The position numbers were made by a program, and so were the translations under genes. Source: Planctomycetaceae bacterium (lineage in GTDB: Bacteria; Planctomycetota; Planctomycetia; Pirellulales; Thermoguttaceae). Taken from it: DNA of 29,497 nucleotides. This document shows, one piece after another, positions 7,240 to 14,647 of this stretch. Under the pieces are notes generated by a model that worked only from the letters and a program-made list of their open reading frames with translations, made no database searches and was not told the origin of the DNA. The stretch lies in assembly GCA_015062085.1 (NCBI GenBank), contig SUVI01000030.1, positions 1 through 29,497 of the forward strand, given 5' to 3'. The stretch's first letter is position 1. Each line of letters starts with the position of its first letter.

Positions 7240-8895
7240 ATGCGGCAGGCCATTTCTCTTTTTTCGTTTTTTTGTGCCGTTTTTTTCGCGATATACGGCA
7301 GTCTCCAAGCACAGGAGCTCACAAACGCATTGGAATTCTTCCCGACGGACCTAATGAATCCGGATGCTGAAATTGTGGACTTTTCCTCTCTCCAAGCAGC
7401 TCCGGAAGATGTCCCGGACCCGGCAGAACCGGAAGTCACGGAACTAAACACGATCCAGGATTTCTGGAAACTTTACGAAGTGAGCGACTCTTTCCGCCGA
7501 CGCTACTCAGACGGTACGGTATGGCAGTCTGAAGAGGATCAGCTTTTCTTCTTTTACCATCTTCAGGAACGGATCACGCTTGAAGATCTTGAAAAGTGGA
7601 CGTTTCCCGAGCAGGAGCTTGCGGTTCTGGATCCACTGGACTCCGAATCGCTCAATACTCGTCGTTTCGACGCATTCTGGATCACGGGAAAACTTTTGAG
7701 TTTTGAAAAAACAGAGTTGGAAAAGAACGTCGCATTCCGCTACGGTCTCTCTTCGTATTTCACGTGCCGAATGAAACTGGACGACGGACGCAAAGTCACG
7801 CTTTTCTGCCGTCAGCTTCCCCGTGCACTCCAAAAACCGGGCGCGTTGGATCCACCGCCGCGAGTCGGTCTCCCGGCACTTTTCCTGAAAAAAGGTCCGG
7901 AAACGGAAAACGTTCCGGCCGCGATTCCAAACGCAGAAGGGAACTTGGTACCGCTCTGTTCGCTTTTCATGCTCGGCAACCGTCTGGCCTGGTACCCGGA
8001 CACGCTTTTGAGTGAAGCCGGTTTCGACTGGGGACTTTTCGACGATTTGGATCGGGAAGAGTTGCCGGACGATGCCCTCCGGAGCGCCTCCAGCGACACT
8101 CGCCTTGCACTCCGAAACCGCGAGTGTTTCTACCAGATGATGAACGCAGTCTTTCAAATGTCGCCCAAAAAACTAAAGAAGATCGTCGCAGATGTTCAGG
8201 AAAACGCGCCGGATGAACATTTTGAGCAGATCGACTACGCCCAGACGCAGATACGTGAAGACGGGAAAAAACCGGAACGCTACAGTTCGGTCGCTCCGAT
8301 CTTCCGGCAGCCTGCGAAAGAACGCGGAAATTTCTTTTTCCTGAAAGGAGTCGTACGCAGGATCGACGCGATCAGAGTGCAGGATCCGGACATCAATCAG
8401 CGATTCGGCATCACGCACTACTTCGAAATTTTTCTTTTCCCTGACGAAACGCCGCAATCCCCCGTCGTGATCCTCGTCCCGGAACTCCCGGATGGTATCC
8501 AGCCAGGCAGCAGCTTGGGATACTATGCAGAACTGAAGGTCCCGGCATTTTTCTTCAACACGTGGAGTTACGAGAATGGGAAAAATGAAGAAGGGAAGAA
8601 GATCCGCCGTTTCGCTCCGCTTCTCATCGGAGGGACTCCGGAACTGACAGTCAGCGCCGTTTACACTCCCGACCTCTTCTGGTTCTACATACTCGGCGGC
8701 ACGATATTCGGAGGACTTTTTTCCCTCTCGTTCATCCTCTACATCCTCTCCAACCGGGAAAATGCTGCATTTGCTCGAAATCGTCAGAAAATGTATGCAC
8801 TTCCAGAAGGGACCCGTCTGGAAAATGACGTAGAAACTACGGCAGAAAAAGAACGCGAGATGAATTTCGAGGAATGGTGCCGAAAGAATAAGTAA
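7240..8895 (+). CDS. Hypothetical exported protein with C-terminal membrane anchor
   Basis: 551 residues from the ATG at 7240, chosen because AAAGGAGG lies 5 nt upstream and the protein then opens with a clean signal peptide (MRQAISLFSFFCAVFF, likely cleaved near residues 22-24). An in-frame ATG at 7201 would place 13 polar residues before it. The mature part (about 25-479) is mixed alpha/beta with many aromatic and acidic residues and no motif I recognise. A strong transmembrane helix at about 480-503 is followed by a 48-residue charged tail, so the bulk is predicted outside the inner membrane and the tail in the cytoplasm. It ends at a bidirectional terminator. Function unknown. Confidence 0.8.
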   Translation: MRQAISLFSFFCAVFFAIYGSLQAQELTNALEFFPTDLMNPDAEIVDFSSLQAAPEDVPDPAEPEVTELNTIQDFWKLYEVSDSFRRRYSDGTVWQSEEDQLFFFYHLQERITLEDLEKWTFPEQELAVLDPLDSESLNTRRFDAFWITGKLLSFEKTELEKNVAFRYGLSSYFTCRMKLDDGRKVTLFCRQLPRALQKPGALDPPPRVGLPALFLKKGPETENVPAAIPNAEGNLVPLCSLFMLGNRLAWYPDTLLSEAGFDWGLFDDLDREELPDDALRSASSDTRLALRNRECFYQMMNAVFQMSPKKLKKIVADVQENAPDEHFEQIDYAQTQIREDGKKPERYSSVAPIFRQPAKERGNFFFLKGVVRRIDAIRVQDPDINQRFGITHYFEIFLFPDETPQSPVVILVPELPDGIQPGSSLGYYAELKVPAFFFNTWSYENGKNEEGKKIRRFAPLLIGGTPELTVSAVYTPDLFWFYILGGTIFGGLFSLSFILYILSNRENAAFARNRQKMYALPEGTRLENDVETTAEKEREMNFEEWCRKNK

Positions 8896-8953
8896 ACCAA
8901 TACGGTCCAAGAGAGTACGATAAAAAGAAGACTCGCACATGCCGCTCTCACAC

Positions 8954-9001
8954 AAAAGATCCCGCGTCCGGAATTACGGTCTCCAGACGCGGGATCTTTT
9001 T
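8954..9001. terminator. Bidirectional terminator between convergent genes
   Basis: GATCCCGCGTC (8958-8968) pairs perfectly with GACGCGGGATC (8986-8996), flanked by AAAA on the left and TTTTT on the right, so it can act on both strands. It lies between the stops of the exported protein (+) and the isoaspartyl methyltransferase (-). Confidence 0.9.
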
Positions 9002-9033
9002 CTCAAACAGAAAAAACGTTCCTTGAACAGTTT

Positions 9034-10539
9034 CTAATGAACTGCTTCCATCTCCACATCATCGATCCAAAGCGTACCGCACGCACCGTGAAGGCCAAAG
9101 AAAACGCATGCCTCACGCGCAGCCGGAGGAACCTCCATCGAGAATGAGACCGTTCGCCAGTCAAACGACCCGCGCCAGCCGCCGAGAATGGAACTTCGGA
9201 TCGTGTTCCGTTTCTCATCGATGAAAATAATATACACTCCAGGCTTCATTCCATGAACGAGATCCGGAACGAGTTTCTCTCCCTTGATCTTCATCCGGAA
9301 ACGCAGAGCCGCCACTTCGCGTCCGTCCACCCCGATACCTTGGCAAGCCTGCGAGAGGACCTGCGGTTTTTTGTTTCGAAAACGGAGACAGTACTTACCG
9401 ACCCCAGTATCGTGCCGTTCGATCTGAGCCTGACGCAAATAGCACCAAACCTCCGGGATCAGCATCTCAAAAGACGCCTCTGCGATCTTTTTCCGAGTCT
9501 GTTTATCGTCGGTTTCGTCGAAATAGTCGTCCGCAAATTCATCCAGATCGCGGTCATCCGGCTCTTCCTCCTCGCCAAATTCTTCCAGTCCATCTGCAGA
9601 ACTTCCATCCTCAAGGACATCACCTTCCTCAAACAGACTCGCGCGGCGCTCGGGCATCTTTTCGATCTCGCTCTTCTTTCCGACCATAACGCTCTCAAAA
9701 TCGCCATTCAGGAGGACCGGGTTTGCCGGATCAGGAAGGACTTCCCGATTTTCTTCCGCTTCACCAGTCATCGGCACGAAAAGGATCGGGCGGATCGGCA
9801 TCTGAATGAGCCGGTCCCCATCTTTCTTCAAAATGCAAAGATTCTGCGCGTAGCGTTCCCCAAGCGGCACGACCATCATCCCGCCGTCCTTCAACTGCTC
9901 AACGAGCGCAGGAGGCGGCGATTCCGGAGAGCAAGTCACGATGATCTTGTCGAACGGCGCAGCCTCCGGCCACCCGGCGTACCCGTCCCCTGCCCGAACG
10001 TGAACGTTGGAGTACTTCAGCCCTTTCAGAGTCCGCATTGCCTGCCGAGCCAGCGGCGTCACGATCTCGATCGAGTAGACGTCCTTCACCAGCGGCGAAA
10101 GTACCGCAGCCTGGTATCCGGATCCAGTGCCGATCTCCAGCACCCGGTCATCCGGCTGCGGATCGAGCGCTTCGGTCATGCTCGCGACGACGAACGGAGA
10201 CGAGATCGTCTGGCCGTAACCGATCGGAAGTGCACGTTCCTCGTAGGACTGCGGACGCACTTTCTGAGGAACGAATCGGTGGCGCGGCGTCGTACGCATC
10301 GACGCGAGAACGTCTGGATGGCGAATTCCGGCCCGAACCAGCTCACGCTCCACCATCTGTGCCCGAGCTTCCGTCATTTCTCTTTCCGACTGCGCTTGAG
10401 CGACTGACGAAAAGCCGAAAAGCAAAAGTACGCACCCAGCCAAAAATCCCAACTCGGAAAAAAGTCTCAGGCCGGTAACCCAGTTCCTCACGCTTCTCAA
10501 ACCTGACGGAAAGAAACACTCTAAACATTTCGTCTGCAT
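9034..10539 (-). CDS. pcm: Exported protein-L-isoaspartate O-methyltransferase with C-terminal jelly-roll-like domain
   Basis: 501 residues from the ATG at 10537-10539, which has AGGAG 7 nt upstream; an ATG eight codons earlier lacks such a site. A long basic n-region, a hydrophobic stretch and an AQA cleavage site (about residue 49) form a signal peptide. The PIMT domain (about 50-265) carries YGQTISSPFVVASMTEAL and the AdoMet motif EIGTGSGYQ (135-143). The enzyme methylates isoaspartyl residues so that damaged proteins can be repaired. Usual PIMTs are about 210 residues. Here a very acidic Asp/Glu-rich linker (about 295-345) leads to about 150 extra residues ending in GTLWIDDVEME, typical of a carbohydrate-binding-like beta-sandwich. 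It lies 61 bp downstream of the thioredoxin-like gene on the same strand, so the two probably form an operon for envelope protein upkeep. Confidence 0.88.
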   Translation of the reverse strand: MQTKCLECFFPSGLRSVRNWVTGLRLFSELGFLAGCVLLLFGFSSVAQAQSEREMTEARAQMVERELVRAGIRHPDVLASMRTTPRHRFVPQKVRPQSYEERALPIGYGQTISSPFVVASMTEALDPQPDDRVLEIGTGSGYQAAVLSPLVKDVYSIEIVTPLARQAMRTLKGLKYSNVHVRAGDGYAGWPEAAPFDKIIVTCSPESPPPALVEQLKDGGMMVVPLGERYAQNLCILKKDGDRLIQMPIRPILFVPMTGEAEENREVLPDPANPVLLNGDFESVMVGKKSEIEKMPERRASLFEEGDVLEDGSSADGLEEFGEEEEPDDRDLDEFADDYFDETDDKQTRKKIAEASFEMLIPEVWCYLRQAQIERHDTGVGKYCLRFRNKKPQVLSQACQGIGVDGREVAALRFRMKIKGEKLVPDLVHGMKPGVYIIFIDEKRNTIRSSILGGWRGSFDWRTVSFSMEVPPAAREACVFFGLHGACGTLWIDDVEMEAVH

Positions 10540-10600
10540 TTTGAAACTCCTGCCGAAAATCACGCATTACGCGTCTCTGGAAATCAGAACGCGGCCGGTC

Positions 10601-11626
10601 TCACCCTTGGTCTGCGATCTGACTTTCGATCTTCTCTGCCATCATTTTCATTTCCTGACGCACCGCTTTATGGAAATCTTCATTTTCCGACGCCTCGCGG
10701 AACGATCTGGCGATCCGTTTGGCCTCCTTCAGCGCAGCGGCCGGCTTCAGTTTGCCCGTCTGGCACTTTTTCTGGAAAGTCACCATTTGGACCCAGACTT
10801 TCTGCATTTCCTTCGCACCCGGAACTTTCTGCGCCTTCTTTCCAAGCGCGTTCACCTTCTCGAGCTGCGGGAGACCTTTCAGATTTTTTGAAAGGCGCGT
10901 CAGTCGGTAAAGCGTCTCGACCGGCTTCTTTTTACGTTCGGCAACCAGCGATTCGATCTCCGCATCAATGGCAGAGTTAAGGCTTTCGAGGACCGCTTTC
11001 GCTTCGTCGCTCTTTCGGCCTTTTTTCTCCAATTGTTTCATCGGTGCATTCCAAGACTTTTCCGCAGTAAAAAGTACCGGAAGTTTCTGAAATTCCGGAG
11101 GAAGATCGATCAGCATCGCCGGATTGAAACCCTCCATCAGACGCCGCCGCTGAACGGCTTCCTCGACCAGAGGGGCGACTTTCTGAAGTACTTCACTCGG
11201 ATGACCGCTCGCTGCAAGCTGTCCGCGGCAATTCAGAAGGTATGCCTGTGGGATCCCCCCAGCCGCCGGAGGCGCAAGTGGACAGCGGTACTGCTGGTAA
11301 TTCGTAAAATTGCAGTTCACGGAGCGCAGATACTCCGCGACCTCCGGAGACAGTTCCTGAAGATGGCTTCCGATGAGCACGAAACTCCCGCTTGGTCCGT
11401 ACATTGACTGGCACTCGACCAGATGAGGAAACGCAGCACGGCATGGACCGCAATGGATCCCCCAGTACTCAATGTAGACCACTTTGCCGACGAGATCCGC
11501 ATTCGTGAGCGGCGGTCCATAAATCGGCGCGCCAGGATCCTGATCGAAGTACTGCGAAAAGGCAAACGTCCCGCTGAAAAACCAAATTACCGCAAGGAAC
11601 GCACAAATTTTCTTGATTTTATGCAT
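10601..11626 (-). CDS. Exported thioredoxin/TlpA-like redoxin with helical C-terminus
   Basis: 341 residues. A signal peptide (MHKIKKICAFLAVIWFFSG, cleaved near residue 24) directs export. The thioredoxin fold covers about 30-180, with the redox motif WGIHCGPCRAAFP (C59, C62) and a cis-Pro-like GGIPQAYLL segment. TlpA-type proteins reduce or exchange disulfides outside the cytoplasmic membrane. The remaining 150 residues are Lys/Glu-rich and predicted helical (for example EKKGRKSDEAKAVLESL) and are not part of the standard fold. AGGAAA lies just upstream of the ATG. The substrate is unknown; the adjacent exported isoaspartyl methyltransferase suggests a shared role in maintaining envelope proteins. 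Confidence 0.83.
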   Translation of the reverse strand: MHKIKKICAFLAVIWFFSGTFAFSQYFDQDPGAPIYGPPLTNADLVGKVVYIEYWGIHCGPCRAAFPHLVECQSMYGPSGSFVLIGSHLQELSPEVAEYLRSVNCNFTNYQQYRCPLAPPAAGGIPQAYLLNCRGQLAASGHPSEVLQKVAPLVEEAVQRRRLMEGFNPAMLIDLPPEFQKLPVLFTAEKSWNAPMKQLEKKGRKSDEAKAVLESLNSAIDAEIESLVAERKKKPVETLYRLTRLSKNLKGLPQLEKVNALGKKAQKVPGAKEMQKVWVQMVTFQKKCQTGKLKPAAALKEAKRIARSFREASENEDFHKAVRQEMKMMAEKIESQIADQG

Positions 11627-11771
11627 GATTTTTTCCTGTTTGAGTCAAAATCCAATTGAAATGGAACGTAAAAGGAAAAACGAAACCGGATCGGATACGG
11701 AAAAACGAAACCTCCGCGATCCAGCTCGCAAAGGAAAACGCGATCAAACGAACTCGATCAAAGAGTCGACA

Positions 11772-11871
11772 AATTCGCTCAAACTCACTCAAACTCGGCC
11801 AGAGCGTTGATCCAATTCGCTCAAACTCACTCAAACTCGGCCAGAGCGTTGATCCAATTCGCTCAAACTCA
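11772..11871. repeat. 42-bp direct tandem repeat, 2.4 copies
   Basis: Two identical 42-bp units (11772-11813 and 11814-11855) and the first 16 bp of a third lie in the 281-bp gap between the GH97 and thioredoxin-like genes. Each unit contains a 10-bp sub-repeat (CTCAAACTCA type). No coding frame is evident. Confidence 0.92.
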
Positions 11872-11907
11872 AAAACAAAATGGGCCCGTTACGGAGTCCG
11901 CACCGTC

Positions 11908-13902
11908 CTATTTCCGGATAAAACGCGCGACAGCTCCGCCGTTTTCGGCCATCGGCAGCTCCAGATGCCCCGTAGAACGGACCTTCCGGACGGTTTTCAC
12001 CGTTCCGCGAAATTCACCGACAGTTTCCGGCGCGTCGGTCCAAAGGTGAAGCTCGTAGTCGCAGTCCGGCTTGAGAAACGCGAGAGAAACCGTCGACGTA
12101 TGCGCCTGGGATCCATTCGTCGCACCGAGGAACCACTCCCCCTCTTTCGTCTCGCGGACCGTCACGATCCGGCGACCGATCTCGGCATCGAGGACCTTCG
12201 TGTTTACCCACTCGGAACCAACAGCGGCAAACCATTCTTTCTCCGAACCGAAGGAATTTTCGCTCCCGCTCTCACGATCCCGGATCCTCCACCCGCTCCG
12301 AATGACGTGCGACGGCGCGTAAAGCGTCACGAGCAGTGAAAGCTGATGGCAGTTGGAGCGTCCTCGAAAAAACATCGCGGGCGTAAAATCAAACGGGCCC
12401 GCCAAACAGCGCGTAAAGGGGAGGACCGTATCGTGGAATGCCGGATGGTTCCCCTCCTGACCGCCTCCGCCTTCGACGTTCATGACGTTCGGAAACGTGC
12501 GCATCGAGCCGTCCGGAAGATAGGCGTCATGGATGCAGAGCCAGAGTTTGTGCTTTGCCGCGACCTCGCACAGATGCCGAATATCCTGTGTATCCTGTGC
12601 GCTGCCGTATGCGACGAACCCTGGTTTCAGCCCCGCAAGCCCCCACTTTTCGTAAAGCGCGAAAAGCTCCTCGATCTCGTACGCCTTCAGCATCCGGTCA
12701 TTAATGTAGAGGCAGATGCCCACCCCCTTCGACTTCGCATACGCGGTCAATTCTTCGATCTCTACGTCCACGTACGTGCTCGCATGAAACTGCGGAAAAT
12801 ACGGAACGCGTCCCTTCGCAGTCTTCCGCGGATCCGGTCTCGTGTTGGCACGCCACGTCGGATCGTCAGCGTGCTCGGGATTATTTTTCGCCCACTCGGC
12901 ACACTCGGCTTCCGAGTAAACGTACTCGGTCCCGTACCACCCCCAGTCGATCTGAACGTACCGGATCCCGTTTTCCGCCGCGAAATCGACCATGCTGAAA
13001 AGGTCCTCTTTCCGGATCTGACAGTTCATCTCATTACTGATCGTTTTCCCAGGCCGGACCCACGAAAGATCCTGTTCAGGCGCAGGTCCTGGATTCAAAT
13101 TCAGGATAAAGTACCCATTTTCCGCAAGACGCGCTTCATTCTCCGCAAGCATCATCGCACGCCATGGCGTCCCGCTGAAATTTTCCGCATCAGCGTTTCC
13201 CTTTACTCCAGAACGTTCCGCCGTCCACTTCGTCTTACGGAATGAGGGCTGAACGGCTCCCGAACTGTTCTTGCTCCAGCGAAGACGCGGGTAATTGACG
13301 GCATACGCTTCCATGAGCGAGAAAACTTTCCCGTCAGAAAACTTCCCCGTCAGCGGCGGACAGCTCGACTTGAAGTCTTCAAACCGCACGCCGTTTTCCG
13401 GAAAAGTCGCTTCCGTCCAGTCGATCGGATAGACACATACGTCGGACGGGATCCGAAACTCCGTCAATTCCGAGGAAATGCTCCGGATCTCCGTCTTTCC
13501 TGGAACGTACCGGAACGCAAAACCTTCATTGAAAACGCGGAATTCGAGTCCCAGTTCCTGCCCATTTTCGTCCCGCAGCAGGACCGACATTGCCTCAAAG
13601 CGTTCCGGGATCCTCGCATACTCACCCCAAATCGGCGTCCATGAAAGGTCCATACTCTGCCGTGAGCTCTCCGAAACGCCCAGTTTTCCGAACGCAGGCT
13701 CGCAGACCAGCCCGAGAGCAGACTCCGCGACGGCCTCCTTTCCGCAGTACGTCACGGAATAGACGGGGCCGGCTTCCGTGCAGTCAAACGTCAGGACGAT
13801 CTTCCCGTCCGGCGACACGATCTCCTCTGCCGCCAATAAAAAAAACGGCGAAAGGATCCCCCAAACGCCAGCTAGACACCCAATCAGCAGGAAACGCACC
13901 AT
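11908..13902 (-). CDS. Glycoside hydrolase family 97 (alpha-glucosidase-like), exported
   Basis: 664 residues, within the usual 620-740 of GH97. A signal peptide (MVRFLLIGCLAGVWG, cleaved near residue 25) sends it outside the cytoplasm. The N-terminal super-sandwich domain is at about 28-295 (GQELGLEFRVFNEGFAFRY), the TIM barrel at about 296-560 (VQIDWGWYG; KSKGVGICLYINDR; IHDAYLPDGSMRTFPNVM; LPFTRCLAGPFDFTP), then a C-terminal beta domain. GH97 enzymes cleave alpha-glucosides or alpha-galactosides with Ca2+. At the GLKPGFV segment (424-430) the Asp nucleophile of retaining members (KxDF) is absent, while the Glu-rich GEGGGGQE-type loop (E477, E483) is kept. This pattern fits the inverting SusB-like alpha-glucosidase group. 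GGGAG stands 7 nt before the ATG. It is part of a minus-strand carbohydrate locus with 14648-17419 and 17543-18634. Confidence 0.92.
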   Translation of the reverse strand: MVRFLLIGCLAGVWGILSPFFLLAAEEIVSPDGKIVLTFDCTEAGPVYSVTYCGKEAVAESALGLVCEPAFGKLGVSESSRQSMDLSWTPIWGEYARIPERFEAMSVLLRDENGQELGLEFRVFNEGFAFRYVPGKTEIRSISSELTEFRIPSDVCVYPIDWTEATFPENGVRFEDFKSSCPPLTGKFSDGKVFSLMEAYAVNYPRLRWSKNSSGAVQPSFRKTKWTAERSGVKGNADAENFSGTPWRAMMLAENEARLAENGYFILNLNPGPAPEQDLSWVRPGKTISNEMNCQIRKEDLFSMVDFAAENGIRYVQIDWGWYGTEYVYSEAECAEWAKNNPEHADDPTWRANTRPDPRKTAKGRVPYFPQFHASTYVDVEIEELTAYAKSKGVGICLYINDRMLKAYEIEELFALYEKWGLAGLKPGFVAYGSAQDTQDIRHLCEVAAKHKLWLCIHDAYLPDGSMRTFPNVMNVEGGGGQEGNHPAFHDTVLPFTRCLAGPFDFTPAMFFRGRSNCHQLSLLVTLYAPSHVIRSGWRIRDRESGSENSFGSEKEWFAAVGSEWVNTKVLDAEIGRRIVTVRETKEGEWFLGATNGSQAHTSTVSLAFLKPDCDYELHLWTDAPETVGEFRGTVKTVRKVRSTGHLELPMAENGGAVARFIRK

Positions 13903-14062
13903 AAATCAGCTCCCCGATATTTTCTGCAAAAAGCTCCGTCTATTTTATTCCAGCGTAAAAACACTACGCCGAAACAGAAATTCCGCCGCGCACACGCCTC
14001 ACTTCTCCAATGGATCGCAAAACAAAAAATTCCAATTTACACTCGGCAAAACTTCTTTCCCC

Positions 14063-14091
14063 AGTTTACTCGATTTCCAAGAAAAAATCAA
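14063..14091 (-). promoter_or_regulatory. Likely sigma70 promoter of the GH97 gene
   Basis: On the minus strand TTGATT, a 17-nt spacer and TAAACT occur, placing transcription start near 14056 and giving a leader of about 155 nt before the GH97 ATG. Confidence 0.5.
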
Positions 14092-14225
14092 GGAGTTAGA
14101 AAAAATTTTTGGTACATTTTCTCATAATTTTTTCTTTTTTAGATCGCAATAGACGTTAAAACGAAAAAAACTCCCTTTTCGCACGCATTCTGAATAAAAA
14201 AGGGTCCATCCAGGAACTGTGTACC

Positions 14226-14540
14226 AGCTTCACCACTGAATTTTACCACTAAAGACACAGAGTTCACTGAAAGACACTGAAAGGAAACACGAAAACTCGA
14301 AAAAATGCGAAATTCATCAAAAGGCGATCAAAAATATTTTAAATCTTTCGTGTCTTTTCGGGTTTTTCGTGAAATTCGTGTCAGGGCACGTTCACCGCCA
14401 TTTTTCCTCTTTCTTTTCCTCTTTCTTTTCCTCTTTCTTTTCCTCTTTCTTTTCCTCTTTCTTTTCCTCTTTCTTTTCAGTGTGTTTCAGTGTGTTTCAG
14501 TGTCTCTTCAGTGTCTCTTCAGTGCTCTCAGTGGTGAGCT
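14226..14540. repeat. Imperfect inverted repeat of ACACTGAA-type units around a pyrimidine array
   Basis: The left arm reads AGCTTCACCACTGA (14226-14239) followed by repeated CACTGAAAG words. The right arm, read on the opposite strand, begins AGCTCACCACTGAGAGC (from 14540) followed by repeated ACACTGAAGAG and ACACTGAAAC words. Arms are about 65 bp and imperfect. A second weaker arm pair (GAAACACGAAAACTCGAAA-like) lies inside. Confidence 0.65.
14402..14473. repeat. 12-bp pyrimidine tandem repeat, six copies
   Basis: Six exact copies of TTTTCCTCTTTC give a 72-bp pure pyrimidine tract. They are followed by two copies of a TTTCAGTGTG-like and two of a TCTCTTCAGTG-like unit. Confidence 0.95.
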
Positions 14541-14580
14541 CGGAAAACCTAAATCGGTACGCAGTTTCGGGATGAACCAC

Positions 14581-14608
14581 AAAAAAGACCTCCGTTTTGG
14601 GCGGAGGC
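14581..14608 (-). terminator. Rho-independent terminator of the 923-aa protein gene
   Basis: On the minus strand CCTCCG and CGGAGG pair across a 7-nt loop (14607 to 14589) and are followed by TCTTTTTT. It starts about 40 bp after the stop codon at 14648. Confidence 0.8.
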
Positions 14609-14647
14609 CTAATGCTTTCTCCTTTTCATTCCTCAGAAGGAACGTCT

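Larger units (their letters stand above)
13903..14647. other. 745-bp non-coding region between two hydrolase genes
   Basis: No credible gene. The longest plus-strand ORF here is just translation of a Phe/Leu pyrimidine repeat. The region holds a minus-strand promoter (14063-14091), two inverted-repeat arms made of ACACTGAA-like units (about 14226-14293 and 14474-14540), a second arm pair near 14283-14313 and 14349-14383, a 12-bp pyrimidine repeat and a terminator. Confidence 0.75.

Noticed and set aside
9253..10407. 384-residue plus-strand ORF
   Set aside because: Antisense shadow of the isoaspartyl methyltransferase; His/Arg-rich with no motif.
12346..13245. 299-residue plus-strand ORF
   Set aside because: Antisense shadow of the GH97 gene.
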